Positions 24,205 through 35,061 of a stretch of 64,000 bases of DNA are shown piece by piece. The notes beneath the pieces are model-generated. The model did not search any database. It was not told the DNA's origin and worked only from the letters and a program-made list of their open reading frames with translations. The stretch's first letter is position 1. Each line of letters begins with the position of its first letter. The DNA comes from Dipteris shenzhenensis (taxonomy: Eukaryota > Polypodiophyta > Polypodiopsida > Gleicheniales): the NCBI GenBank assembly GCA_047967505.1, contig CM106539.1, one strand, 5' to 3'. Both the position numbers and the translations under genes were made by a program.

Positions 24205-24544
24205 GTATACAAATGAAGTTGCTTACTGACTAGAATTACCAAGGAATTGGAAGATCCACAACACTTTCCATGTGAGTCTTCTAAAGAAATATCCAGAACC
24301 CACAAAAGTAGTTCAAGAAGAGCCACCAGAGGTGGTAGCAATGGATGAGATCCTCCAACCATCACAAATTGTGTATCACACTAAGAAGAAAGGACTTAGG
24401 GGCGACGCTACCTGCAGGTACCTTGTCAAGCTCAAGAATTTTTTAGCACTTGATGCCAAGTAGGTAGATGAAAAGTTTTTTTGTAAGCACGAGTTGTACC
24501 AAGAAGCTTTTCAGTTGAGGTAAACTATCTAGAAGCCGAGGGGA
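24205..24544 (+). pseudogene. Chromovirus integrase C-terminus with chromodomain
   Basis: Reads EVAY-LELPRNWKIHNTFHVSLLKKYPE and later EILQPSQIVYHTKKKGLRG and CRYLVKLKN. The order matches the integrase GPY/F-end and C-terminal chromodomain of Ty3/Gypsy chromoviruses, where YLVKWK is usual and Leu here replaces the aromatic Trp. Ends in a stop, then a purine tract GCCGAGGGGA. The only chromovirus trace in the window. Confidence 0.75.
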
Positions 24545-24950
24545 TGTCACGCATTTGTACTTCTCCCTAGAAATAAAGAGAAATCTTTTATATTGACTTT
24601 GGTCAAACACATTTGACTTCGGCTAATTAGGACAAGTTGTTGGAGAAGTCACCTCCCCATCTGTAGGCCCCCCCCCATATGAGGAGAGCATGGGGGAGGT
24701 GGACTTAGGGTTTGTGTGGCTGCCACATGGTCAGCACAAGGGCTGCCATGTGGGCAGCATGCCCACAAAGAAAAGACATGTAAGGGGCTGCCATATGGCC
24801 AGCACACAGGCTACCATGTGGGCAGCACTGTCAAGAAGAGCATAGCTGGCAGGTCAGCGGTTCTTTGGAGGCTTGAAACGATATGGAATAGTGGTAATGA
24901 CATCAGCGTTTGTACGGGGCAGATCTGCCTAGGCTGGACAGCATGGCAGG
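24545..24950 (+). repeat. Chromovirus 3' LTR start, interrupted by the 16-kb Gypsy insertion
   Basis: TGTCACGCATTTGTACTTCT follows the purine tract, as is typical for chromovirus LTRs. It contains two similar segments around GCTGCCATGTGGGCAGCA (about 24740 and 24800). The 16-kb element inserted at 24950, so the continuation should resume at 40935. Confidence 0.5.
24946..24950. repeat. Target site duplication GCAGG (left)
   Basis: Identical to 40935-40939 at the other end of the 24951-40934 element; 5 bp is the normal Ty3/Gypsy length. Confidence 0.92.
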
Positions 24951-26141
24951 TGTTTGGGGGGGGAGGGGTTCCTATCCTTCCGGAAGTGTTACCGGAGGCC
25001 AAAGGCCACTGGCGTGAGAAGCATGAGTTTTGCAATGCTCTAATGCAATGGATCGTGCAGAGTGCACCGTGCAGTAGTGTGCGAGTGTCGTATGCTATAC
25101 TGCAGTGGACAACGACGTACGAGTACACTGTACGAGTACACTATGCTAAATGACAATCACCAGTGAACTCCACAACATAAGCAAAATAAGAAAATCCTAC
25201 ACTGGTGAACAATCCCCATATCCGGAAGAGACAAGCGAGATGAGAAAGTGACCGAGTTGGCCAATGTACATATCACTGGACGTGTCCCCAGGTCACAAGT
25301 CGCAAGTCACAAGAATACACAAGTCGCAAATCAGCAGAATACACAGGTCCATCCCCATAGTAGACAAAAGGTGCACACAAGTCTCTCCACATTCTCTCCT
25401 TGGCGAGCTCGTAGCTCTAGCCTCTATCTCTCCTCACTCTCCTCTCTTTCGCTCCCCTCTCGAATGCCGAATGCCGAATGCCCAATGCGAATGCCTCCTC
25501 TTCTCTCTCCCCTTCTCCTTCATCCTCATCCCCCGCCTTGGAGGGTCCCTTCTTCGCTGAGAATTCCCCCTCTTTCTTCCCATTGGTCATCCTCTTATCT
25601 CCTTAGCTGTTGAGGATAGCCGTTGCGCCGCTGGCTCTCTTGATGGCTTCAGCGACTTCCTGACTCCCTGACTCGCCAGCCCGATGGTGTAAATTCTCCA
25701 TGTGCAGGTGAGCTGGTTCACCGCACCTCTTGATGGCTTCGGCGACTTTCTGACTCCCTGACTCGCCAGCCCGATGGTGTAAATTCTCCATGTGCAGGTG
25801 AGCTGGTTCACCACACCACTGCACCACTGTATCACTGAACCACTGTGTAATATAAATACTCCTGACTGCTCCATGTGCTAAGCTCACTCTCCATGTGCGC
25901 AGCTCTTGATGAGATCACTTTGGACACGGTACTCCTGGTTGACCTGTGTCGACCTGTGGTTGACCTGTGTCGACCTGTGGTTGACCTGTGTCGACCTGTG
26001 GTTGACAGCCTCGGACAGTACTCCTGGATGAACCCGTGTGATCGCGTGGCTAACTTGTGTTGACACATGGTCAACATGTGGTCAACAGATGTCGTCATGT
26101 GGTCAACGCCTGTCGACAGGTGGTCGTGTGATAAGGTAACA
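24951..26141 (-). repeat. 3' LTR of family X copy 1 (1,191 bp)
   Basis: Starts TGTTACCTTATCACACG on the minus strand at 26141 and ends CCCCCCAAACA at 24951. It differs from the 5' LTR by about a dozen substitutions, mostly transitions, and a 13-base indel. Includes a tandem duplication of about 91 bp (25630-25811), a TATA-like sequence read as TATTTATA at 25851-25858, and a cluster of TTGACC motifs at 25939-26106. Confidence 0.95.
25939..26106. promoter_or_regulatory. Cluster of W-box-like TTGACC motifs in LTR U3
   Basis: Six TTGACC sequences: three on the plus strand (25939, 25960, 25981) inside a 21-bp repeat, and three on the minus strand (26069, 26080, 26101). They lie upstream of the TATA-like sequence in the direction of element transcription. 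TTGAC(C/T) is the core bound by plant WRKY factors. Binding here is inference. Confidence 0.45.
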
Positions 26142-26157
26142 GTTTCCCCCGCCACTA
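26142..26157 (-). promoter_or_regulatory. Polypurine tract of family X copy 1
   Basis: The minus strand reads GTGGCGGGGGAAAC directly before the 3' LTR start TGTTACC. This is the expected primer for plus-strand DNA synthesis. Confidence 0.75.
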
Positions 26158-26483
26158 TCATTCACCGTCCCGGTGAATAGAAAGGTTGGACGATTCGTCA
26201 AAGAGAAATAAAGATGAACTTACAAACCATTGATATGGTGATGGAGTGGGAAAAAGAAAGAGTATAGACCATGTGGTTGGCCGTGGGAGTAATCCATGAT
26301 TTGTATTAAGTGGAGATGTGAAAAATAAACTGCTGTATTACAAGGGACAGCATGGAAAATTGCAGAAAAAACTGAGTACACCTTGAGTTAAAACACTGAT
26401 ATTTACAGTGAGGGCCAAACAGCTTGGCAAAATCTAACAGTGCAAAAAAAAACTCAAAAACCAACAGCCATCTATCAACTCTT

Positions 26484-29381
26484 CTATGAGATTACAGAGG
26501 GTGGTAAAGCTGCAGCCTGTTCCTCTGCCTTCTCCTCTTCTGCCTCCGTATTTGGCTCTGTGGCTTTTTGCGCATCCCTTGGCTCTGGCTCAGGCATAGG
26601 TATCTGTGGATGGGGTGCTTCCTCCTCACACTCAAGCATGTCCATCACATTTCTCAGATTTTCATACTTGTCTTTATAGCGGTGGTATCGCCGGTAGTAA
26701 TGATCCTTTTGCTCTTGCAAGGTGGACTAGGAAGTCTGGAGGGTGGCCAACTGCATCCGAAGAGCTGTGAATTCTTCCTCCATGGATGAACACTTGTTTT
26801 CCAATTCAGCCACTCTGGATTCTGATTTTTCTTTGGCAATCTCGGAGGAAGACAAAGACTCTTTTAACTTGGTAATCTCCTGGTGAAATCTGGTCACCTC
26901 GGTGACATGTTGGCTGTGCAAAGTTGCCAGGGCTGCAGCATGATGGCTGCGCAAAGATGTCATTGCTGCTTCCCATTCCTGCCTGTGATTATGGAGGCGA
27001 TCCTCAAGGGCAGCCTTCTGAATATTCCAAGCGATGTCACGCTCATGTATTGCTGAGTCCTTCTCTTTCTGCCACCTTTCCTCCTGTTGTCGAAGTGTTA
27101 CGCTAGTGGCGCGCTGCTGGGCTGCCTGAGCTCTCTCGAATTCTAACTTTAAATGTTGCTGTTGAGAGAGGAGCTTATGAGCATAACCTGTGGAATTGAA
27201 GACCGCTGTCCCAAGCTGTGTGAAGGTGTCATCCATGATACGCTCAGCAAGGTGCAGGGACCTTTTCATCCACGCATACCTGTCGCTGTAATTCATCCTG
27301 TCCGCCAAATTAATGACGTCCCCCAATTCCTCAAACATGTCAGGAAGAGCTCCCTCTTCCTCGGTTGACAGGTTTCCTGTAGGTGCCAATTTGTCCAAGT
27401 GCACAAAACATGTCGGGGCCCTGGAGATCTTTTTGTTCTGTGCGAGGCAGTCCTGCAAGGGAATGGTGAAGATTTGAGTGAGATCCTCCTCTTCCCCACA
27501 TACTGGTGAGCGTTTTTTGTGAAGGACAGATAGTAGTTGGCTGTAATCTTCATTCTGTTTTTCCACCAGGGAAATATTTGAAAGAGGTGGGCCCGATGAA
27601 GCAGCTATGTAAGCTGTGAACATATCATTCTCATGAAGGGGTGGGCAATCCACAGATTTGGGCAGAATCCCTCCCTCAAATACCTCCTCTGATGCTGAAG
27701 TGGCCGATGGAGCATCTCCGCGAGAGGGGCTCCCACTCCCGTCTCTAGTCCTGTCTCTGCCTGGGGAGGCCGAAATGTGAAGTACACCCTGGGATGACAT
27801 CTCCTGAGAAAGCCCATGGAAGTGGGAGTCGGGTCCCAGGCTAAGATTCAGGTCCAACACCTCGTGCAAAACATGGTGAGAGGTCGCCTGAACTGTGGTG
27901 ATGACTGCATCGGTGAAAGTGGTAGGGGGTGAAGACGAAACAGCTGCAGTCCTACGTAACAATACACCTGTCGAGGAAGTCCCGGGTACAACAGTCGTCG
28001 TCACTGGTACAACAGGAGGTGTACCTGGTGCAATCCCTCCCATGGAAAGTCTGGAGATCGCTGGAGAAGCCTGGACAAGTGTAACTGATGGAGAGGCAAG
28101 TCCTGGCACGGGCACGACTGATGGAGATACAAGACATGTCACTGATGGTAACGCTGTGGCACCGGTAACAGAATATTCTGAAGAAGCTCCGGTGCAGACT
28201 TCATGAGGTGGCGCTCGCCGAGGTGTCCTCCTGAGCGAAAGAGGAGAAGAGGCAGTCCCGGGGGAAGGAACACTGGAAGTGATAGTGAACGATGTGGAAG
28301 AGGGGGTGACAGGAGGGGAGAGAGATGTGGAAGGGAGGCGACCTGTGACAATGGGCGGAGGGTTGGCCTTCCACTGATGAAGTAAGAAGGTGAGGTGGGG
28401 CCCACAAGTACAGGTATATGTGCCCCGACGCTTGCGAACTGTGTTACGAAAGGCAGAGTAGAAGAGTGAGGCGAAATCATAGGGAGTGACCGAGAGGATG
28501 GAGTCTAAGGCAGAATGGATCGCCTTGGTGATGAAGAAGTGGCCTGGGGTAGAGTAGAAGTGTGTGAACAGATACCTCGCTAGAAGCGCCTCTCGGCTGT
28601 TTCCCTCGAGAACTTTCTTGCACTCATGTCCTCTGCGATGAGTTTTACAGGTAGACAAGAAGGACAGGAATGTGGGTGAGCCAGTGTGAGGTGGCAAAAA
28701 GGGAAGTGTGGGAAGACGGAGATATGTGGATACGAGACTAGGAGTGAACATGTGACGGGAATTCAAGAATCCGAATGTGTCTGTTGCAAAGTCATAAGAC
28801 TAAATGAACGCAGTACACATTTGGACGTCCACCTGGGGAAGTGTGACATCATCAAACTCCACGAGAGACATGCGGGCTATCTCATCAGGTGACAAGATGC
28901 TAGACAGCTTGAGTGTGGGATCGAGGAAAGGTTTGAAAACCACCCGAATGATCGAGGAGGATGAAGCTGGGGGTGGAAGATCACAAGCCGTACTTTGTGG
29001 GGCCAAATCACCGCCACCGTTACTGTGACCGCTGTGCCCACTGGATGCCTTGGATGGTGTTTTGATTGTAGCTGTGGGGGGCAGATAGTCAGAGCCTCCA
29101 TGATCTGAATCAGAGGAACTCGAAAAAGGGGATAGCTCCTCATCCGATATGATAGTGATCCTGTCGGAGGGAGGTGAATCTGCAACTGCTCGAGGTCGTT
29201 TCGAAGTGCTTTGTGGTGTAGACCCGGCACCCAGGTCATCAGTGGTGCGTTTGCCAAGTGATGCCATGGAAGATGGTCCCGATCCTGTCGTGTGGCCTGA
29301 TCGAGCCCGATGGAAGTCAACGAATAAAGTATCGCGGGGTAATCTGGGTTTGTACTTGTGACGAGAGGCACGGGTAGGCAT
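26484..29381 (-). pseudogene. Accessory ORF behind pol (family X copy 1), about 965 codons with two in-frame TAG
   Basis: Unrecognised protein. The ATG at 29381 opens MPTRASRHKYKPRLPRDTLF, conserved in copy 2 at 62406. Order: basic N-terminus; Ser/Asp stretch (SSSSDSDHGG); RVVFKPFLDP block; TAG at 28800-28802; conserved core (HMFTPSLVSTYLRLP, EALLARYLFTHFYSTPGHFF, VTPYDFASLF, TVRKRRG, TCTCGPHL) at about 28760-28330; a Pro/Ser/Thr-rich stretch of some 200 residues; a mixed domain; then a coiled coil of over 150 residues. That is cut by a TAG at 26727-26729 and continues in frame with an acidic Pro-rich tail to 26484. Cys and His in the core (CxCxxH) could bind a metal. No signal peptide or membrane helix is visible. 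In position it resembles env-like ORFs of Athila elements, but I see no sequence evidence for that. Confidence 0.75.
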
Positions 29382-29589
29382 GAACGATGGCGTCGTATGG
29401 AGAGGAAAAGAGTACGGAAGGGGTGTCGATGTCGAGGTCTGGAGAGGCAAGGAGGAAGGAGGAGGTGTTGATGTCGAGGTTAAGCCCGGAATCTGCTACG
29501 AGAGATTACTTTAGCAGATCCACCAGTGCAGGCCCATGCTTCGATGGAGAGGAAAAGAGTGAGGAAGGGGTGTCGGTGGAGAGGGAGTG

Positions 29590-31330
29590 TAAAAGGACAG
29601 ATGTAGACTAGGGGGGAGGAGGGGGGCTGGAGCTAGGAGGGGAGGTGATGCAAAGGGTGTAGGGGGGAGAAGGGGGGAGAGTTGCTCCTGGGACGTGGGC
29701 AGAGAGAGGGGGCTGCGCAGGAGAGAGGGGGAGGGGCAGGGTGGTGGGTAAAGGGGAGGGGACTGTTGCGCAGGAGAGAGCGGGGAGGGGCTGATGCACA
29801 AGAGAGGGGGAGGGGACTGTTGCGCAGGAGAGGGGGAGGGGACTGTTGCGCAGGAGAGGGGGAGGAGGGGGCTGTAGTGCAAGAGAGGGGGGGGGGGAGA
29901 GGGGGCTGTAGCGCAGGAGAGGGGGGGAGGGGACTGTAGCGCAGGAGAGGGGGGGGGGAGAAGGGGGCTGTAGCGCAGAAGAAAGGAGAGGGAAAGGGAG
30001 GGGGCTGTAGCGCAGGAGAGGGGGGGGAAAAGGGGGCTGTAGCGCAGGAGAGGGGGAGGAGGGGGCTGTAGTGCAGGAGAGGGGGGGGAGGGGACTGTAG
30101 CGCAGGAGAGGGGGGGGAAGGGGACTGTAGCGCAGGAGAGGGGGGGGGGAGAAGGGGGCTGTGGCGTAGAAGGGGAGAGGGGGGGGCAGGTGGTGGGTAA
30201 AGGGGGAGAGGGGGGGGGGGTTTGTGGCATAGGAGAGGGGAGAGGGGAAGGGAGGGGGGTAAAGGGGGAGAGGGGGCTGTGGCGTAGAAGGGGAGAGGGG
30301 GGGGCAGGTGGTGGGTAAAGGGGGAGAGGGGGGGGGGTTTGTGGCGTAGGAGAGGGGAGAGGGGAAGGGAGGGGGGTAAAGGGGGAGAGGGGGCTGTGGC
30401 GTAGAAGGGGAGAGGGGGGGGCAGGTGGTGGGTAAAGGGGGAGAGGGGGGGGGGGGGGGTTTGTGGCGTAGGAGAGGGGAGAGGGGAAGGGAGGGGGGTA
30501 AAGGGGGTAAAGGGGGAGAGGGGGCTGTGGCGTAGAAGGGGAGAGGGGGGGGCAGGTGGTGGGTAAAGGGGGAGAGGGGGGGGGTTTGTGGCGTAGGAGA
30601 GGGGAGAGGGGAAGGGAGGGGGGTAAAGGGGGAGAGGGGGCTGTTGTGCAGGAGAGGAGGAGGGGAGGGGGGAGAGTGGTGGGTAAAGGAGGAGAGGGGG
30701 GGAGCTGGTGTGCAGGAAAGGAGGAGGGGAGGAAGGATGGTGGTAAAGGGGGAAGAGGGGGGGCTGTTGTGCAGGAGAGGAGGAGGGGGGGGGGAAGAGT
30801 GGTGGGTAAAGGAGGAGAGGGGGGGGGAGCTGGTGTGCAGGAAAGGAGGAGGGGAGGAAGGATGGTGGTAAAAGGGGGAAGAGGGGGGGCTGTTGTGCAG
30901 GAGAGGAGGAGGGGAGGAAGGATGGTGGTAAAGGGGGAAGAGGGGGGGCTGTTGTGCAGGAGAGGAGGAGGGAAGGGGGGAGAGTGGTGGGTAAAGGAGG
31001 AGAGGGGGGGAGCTGGTGTGCAGGAAAGGAGGAGGGGAGGAAGGATGGTGGTAAAGGGGGAAGAGGGGGGGCTGTTGTGCAGGAGAGGAGGAGGGAGGGG
31101 CAGGGTGGTGGTAAAGGGAGAGCGGGGAGGGGCTGTTCAAAGGGTGGAAAGAGAAGGTTTCTGTAAGAGAGAGGTAGGAGTTGGACATAGGGTGGAAAAA
31201 GAAGGTTTCTGTAAGAGAGAGGTAGGAGTTGGACATAGGGTGGAAAGAGAAGGGTTTTGTAAGAGAGAGGTAGGAGTTGGAGAGAAGGTAGAAGGAGAAG
31301 GAGTTTGTAAAACAGGATGAAAAGGGGAGG
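29590..31330. repeat. G-rich (plus) / C-rich (sense) tandem array between pol and accessory ORF
   Basis: Built from CTGTAGCGCAGGAGAGGGGG-like units of about 30-40 bp at 29680-30160. Then come four copies of a 117-131-bp unit marked by GGCGTAGAAGGGGAGAGG (30163, 30281, 30398, 30529), and units marked by TGTGCAGGAGAGGAGGAGGG (30640-31100). A 51-bp unit with GTAGGAGTTGGACATAGGGT closes the array (31160-31300). Long open frames on both strands (589 codons minus, 254 plus) are Pro/Ser/Leu or Gly/Glu runs produced by the repeats. Confidence 0.93.
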
Positions 31331-31394
31331 CCGTAGTTAGAGAGAGAAAGTAACATAGAGTGAAAAAGGGAGGCCACATTTTAAGGGTGGTCAT

Positions 31395-31890
31395 TTAGAG
31401 AGAGATAGTGGTACGGGATGAAAAAAGGTGGTCACACTTAGAGAGAGAAAGTGGCTCGGGGTGAAAAATGGAGGGCTCACTTAGAGAGAGAAAGTGGCTC
31501 GGGGTAAAAAATGGAGGGCTCACTTAGAGAGAGAAAGTGACTCGGGGTGAAAAATGAAGGGCTCACTTAGAGAGAGAAAGTGACTCGGGGTGAAAAATGG
31601 AGGGCTCACTTAGAGAGAGAAAGTGGCTCGGGGTGAAAAATGGAGGGCTCACTTAGAGAGAGAAAGTGGCTCGGGGTGAAAAATGGAGGGCTCACTTAGA
31701 GAGAGAAAGTGGCTCGGGGTGAAAAATGGAGGGCTCACTTAGAGAGAGAAAGTGACTCGGGGTGAAAAATGGAGGGCTCACTTAGAGAGAGAAAGTGACT
31801 CGGGGTGAAAAATGGAGGGCTCACTTAGAGAGAGAAAGTGGCTCGGGGTGAAAAATGGAGGGCTCACTTAGAGAGAGAAAGTGACACTCG
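31395..31890. repeat. 43-bp tandem array, about 11 copies
   Basis: Unit GTGGCTCGGGGTGAAAAATG plus GAGGGCTCACTTAGAGAGAGAAA, repeating at 31451, 31494, 31537 and so on every 43 bases. Copies differ mainly by GTGGCTC/GTGACTC. Diverged copies extend to about 32040. Confidence 0.95.
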
Positions 31891-32073
31891 GGTGGAAAGA
31901 GAAGGACCCATTTAGAGAGAAAAATTTGGCGCCAAGGGGAGAGAGGAGGAGCCATGTAGAGAGAGAAAGTGACACTAGGGGCAGAGAGGAGGACCCTTGT
32001 AGAAAGAGAAAGTGGCCCTCACTCAGAGGGAGAAGATGTCACCAGGAAGGAGAAGGACTAGGAGGGTGTTTTC

Positions 32074-35061
32074 TCATTGATCATGGTACCTCTTGATGCG
32101 TGACCCATTCACCGGTGCAGGTAGGAGTGTGCCTTCCAAAGTGGCCAAGTAGACTCCACCACTTGGGATAAGCTTGGCAATGAAAAATGGACCTGTCCAA
32201 CCACTCACAAACTTAGGTTTGTGTTTGAGAAACTTACTGGAATACAAGAGTACTAAATCTCCGACTTTGAAATTTATTTTTCAAAGGTTCCGGTCATGCC
32301 AAGCTTTTTGTCGCTTCTGCCAAACTTCTTGAGCGAAAACTGCTTCACGTTGATGCTCTGCCAGTGCTTCCAAATCCCACAAGCGTTCCATTGTGCAGGC
32401 TTCAAAGTTGTCATTTTTGGCTGGAAGAATCCTGTGAGTGTCAAGATGAAACTCATAAGGCATAACGGCCTCCAGTCCATAGACCAGCTCGAAGGGTGAA
32501 TACCCAGTACTCGCCTTGTAAGCCGTTCGATAGGCGAATAAAGCAGCTGGAAGTACGTCGTCCCAATCGGCTAGAGAGTTTAGGCAAAGTCGATGCACGA
32601 TCCCGCACATTGTGCGATTTGAGCTCTCAGCTAGACCATTGGCACGTGGGTAATAAGGAGATGAAAATTTGTGAACTATTTGAAGCAGGTGAACTAGTGC
32701 AGCAATGGTGTCATTTAGGAAGTGAGACCCTCTATCACTTATCAACTCAACAGGACAACCAAACCGAGAGATGATCTGGTCATATAGAAATGTGGCTACT
32801 ACCTGGGCTACTACCTGGGCTGTACAGTTCTTGACTGCCTTGGCTTCGACCCATTTGGTTCCATAGTCGGTGGCAAGCAGAGCATACTTGTTCCCTCGGC
32901 GTGTGGCAGGAGAGATGGGTCCAATGAAATCCAATCCCCAGCGATAGAAGGGAGGCACCGGAGTGAATGGTTTGAGAGGGAGGTACTCACGCCTCGTAGG
33001 CTTGGGGCCCGCTCGTTGACATGAATCACATCTGGTCACATGAACATGGCAGTCGCGGAAGAGCTTGGGCCACCAGAACCCTGCTCGCATGATCTTACAA
33101 GCAGTAGCATCTGAGGCCATATGCCCTCCACCTATGCCAGCATGTGCCTCTTTAAGAATGGATTGTGTCTCGTGCGGAAGCACACACCGTCTCAAGATCT
33201 GATCCTTCCCAAGCTTGTACAATTGACCTGCAATCAACTTAAAAGGAGCAGCTTGAAGGATCCGTTTGCGTTTCTCTGTTGGAGTTAATCCTGGAGGAAA
33301 GCCACCTGTAGACAAGAGGTGTACTATGTTGGCATACCATGGTGGGAAGCAGTCCACCGCAAATAGGCATTCATCAGGTAGTGCTGTTATCCCGAACAAG
33401 CCTGCATCGGGTAAGTCATCGGTGATACCACTGGCTGGTTCCCCGGAATGTAACCTGGACAAGTGGTCTGCAGGTTGATGCAGTCTCCCAGCCCTCACCA
33501 CAATGTCGAATTCAAATTCTTGAAAGAGAAGAATCCATCTGCTTATCCGGCCACCAAGAGTAGGCTTATTCAATAAATACTTAAGAGCTTGATGATCAGT
33601 GATGATCACAAACTTGTTGCCCAAGAGGTAGTGACGATACTTAGTCATGGCATAAACCATGCCGAGGCCCTCCCTTTCTGTGGTACTGTAATTGCGTTCT
33701 GCTCCATTGAGTTGTCGACTCGCGAAGTAGATGGGCAAATCAATCTTAGTATCCTGGTTAGGTTGAGCCAGTATAGCACCTACTGCCCACCCACTAGCAT
33801 CCACATGGACATGAAAAATTACGTCCCAATCGGGCTGCCGGAGGATGGGGGCCTTCACGAGGCGATGCTTGAGATCATCAAAGGCTAGTTGTTGTGGGGT
33901 GGCCCAGACAAACGATCGGTCTTGATGTAGGAGTTCTGTCAGTGCAATAGCAATGTCGGCATAGAAACGTATGAACCTTCGGTAATATCCTACATGCCCT
34001 AAGAAGGACTTCACCTCTTTGGGTGTACGAGGGATGGGCAATGAGATGATCACCTCTACCTTTGCAGGATCCGTGGTCATGCCCTCAGCAGAAACAATAT
34101 GACCAAGGAGAACACCTCGGAGTGCGAGAAAGAAACATTTGTCAGGGTTCAAACACAGGCGCACTTCCCTGCACTTATCAAAGACCCATCTCAACTTATG
34201 TAGATGATCATTTTGTATGGCCGGATCAAGATGGGAGGCCGATTTACCATTAAAAACAGAGAAGTCATCTAGAAATACCTCAAGAAACTTGCCGATATTC
34301 TCTTGAAAGAGTTTGGTTACAAGTCGTTGAAAGGTTGCCGGGGCATTACATAATCCAAAGGGCATCATTCGGTAGGCGTATGTTCCCCATTGAGTGACAA
34401 AGGTAGTCTTGGGCTGATCCTGTTCTTTCACTCGAACTTGGTTGTACCCGCTATATCCATCCATGAATGAGTATAAAGCATGTCTTGCCACTGTCTCCAA
34501 CACTCTATCTGTGAAGGGAAGGGGGAACCTATCACGTCGTGTTGCAGCATTCAAACTCCGATAGTCAACACATATTCTAAGTTTGCCGGTCTCTCTTTTG
34601 GGTACAATGACAATTCCACTGACCCAATCGGAGTAATCCACTGGGTAGATTAATCCTGCTTGCTCCATTTTCTGTATATCTGTTTGGACTGCCTTGCCGT
34701 AGTTGGGATTCATGCGGTATGGACCTTTAATCACAGGGTCTGCATCGGGATATAAGTCGATGCTATGCTCCATGAAATCAGCGGGCACCCCCTTCAGATC
34801 CTTGTAGGACCAAGCAAAGACATCCACAAATTCTTTAAAAAGGTCGGTGACTGCAGCTAGAAGATAGTCATGTTCCCAGACCCAAGTGGCTAACTTCAAA
34901 TGCCTGGGTTGGTCCTCACTTCCAATGTTGAGATACCGCCAGTTCCGTGCCTCATCAACAAGTGCAATGCATTGGGATGTTGAGGTACTTGGTTCACCCA
35001 TTCTCAGTCCTGTATGTGCTGGAGTATCTTCAAGGGGAAAGTCCCCCTCCACTTCTCTCAA
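32074..35061 (-). pseudogene. Pol: RT, RNase H and integrase (family X copy 1)
   Basis: An open frame of over 900 codons. The RT has WVSGIVIVPKRETGKLRICV, the palm DGYSGYNQV, MPFGLCNAPATFQRLV and an intact catalytic FLEVFLDDFSVF. The RNase H has HVDASGWAVGAILAQ, then YSTTEREGLGMVYAM and ITDHQALKYL. The integrase has the H2C2 finger (GGHMASDATACKIMRAGFWW; CDSCQRAGPK) and the D-D-E set (LDFIGPISPA, LISDRGSHFLND, NGLAESSNRT). A TGA at 32281-32283 cuts the frame where copy 2 has an Arg codon. Past it, the integrase C-terminus (VGDLVLLYSSKFLKHKPKF) continues in the same frame to a stop at 32074. The frame meets the PR/linker frame at about 35060 through a shift. A 12-bp tandem duplication repeats residues AQVV in the integrase. 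Confidence 0.92.

Noticed and set aside
26484-29381. Accessory ORF as a typical retroviral envelope
   Set aside because: Only its position supports this. No signal peptide, membrane helix or furin-like site is visible, and a long coiled coil at the C-terminus does not by itself show an envelope.
29608-31377. 589-codon minus-strand ORF and overlapping plus-strand ORFs
   Set aside because: They are Pro/Ser/Leu or Gly/Glu runs generated by G-rich tandem repeats, change with each repeat copy, and have no counterpart in copy 2.
31395-31890. 43-bp array as a CRISPR array
   Set aside because: Units are contiguous with no unique spacers and lie inside a plant retrotransposon.
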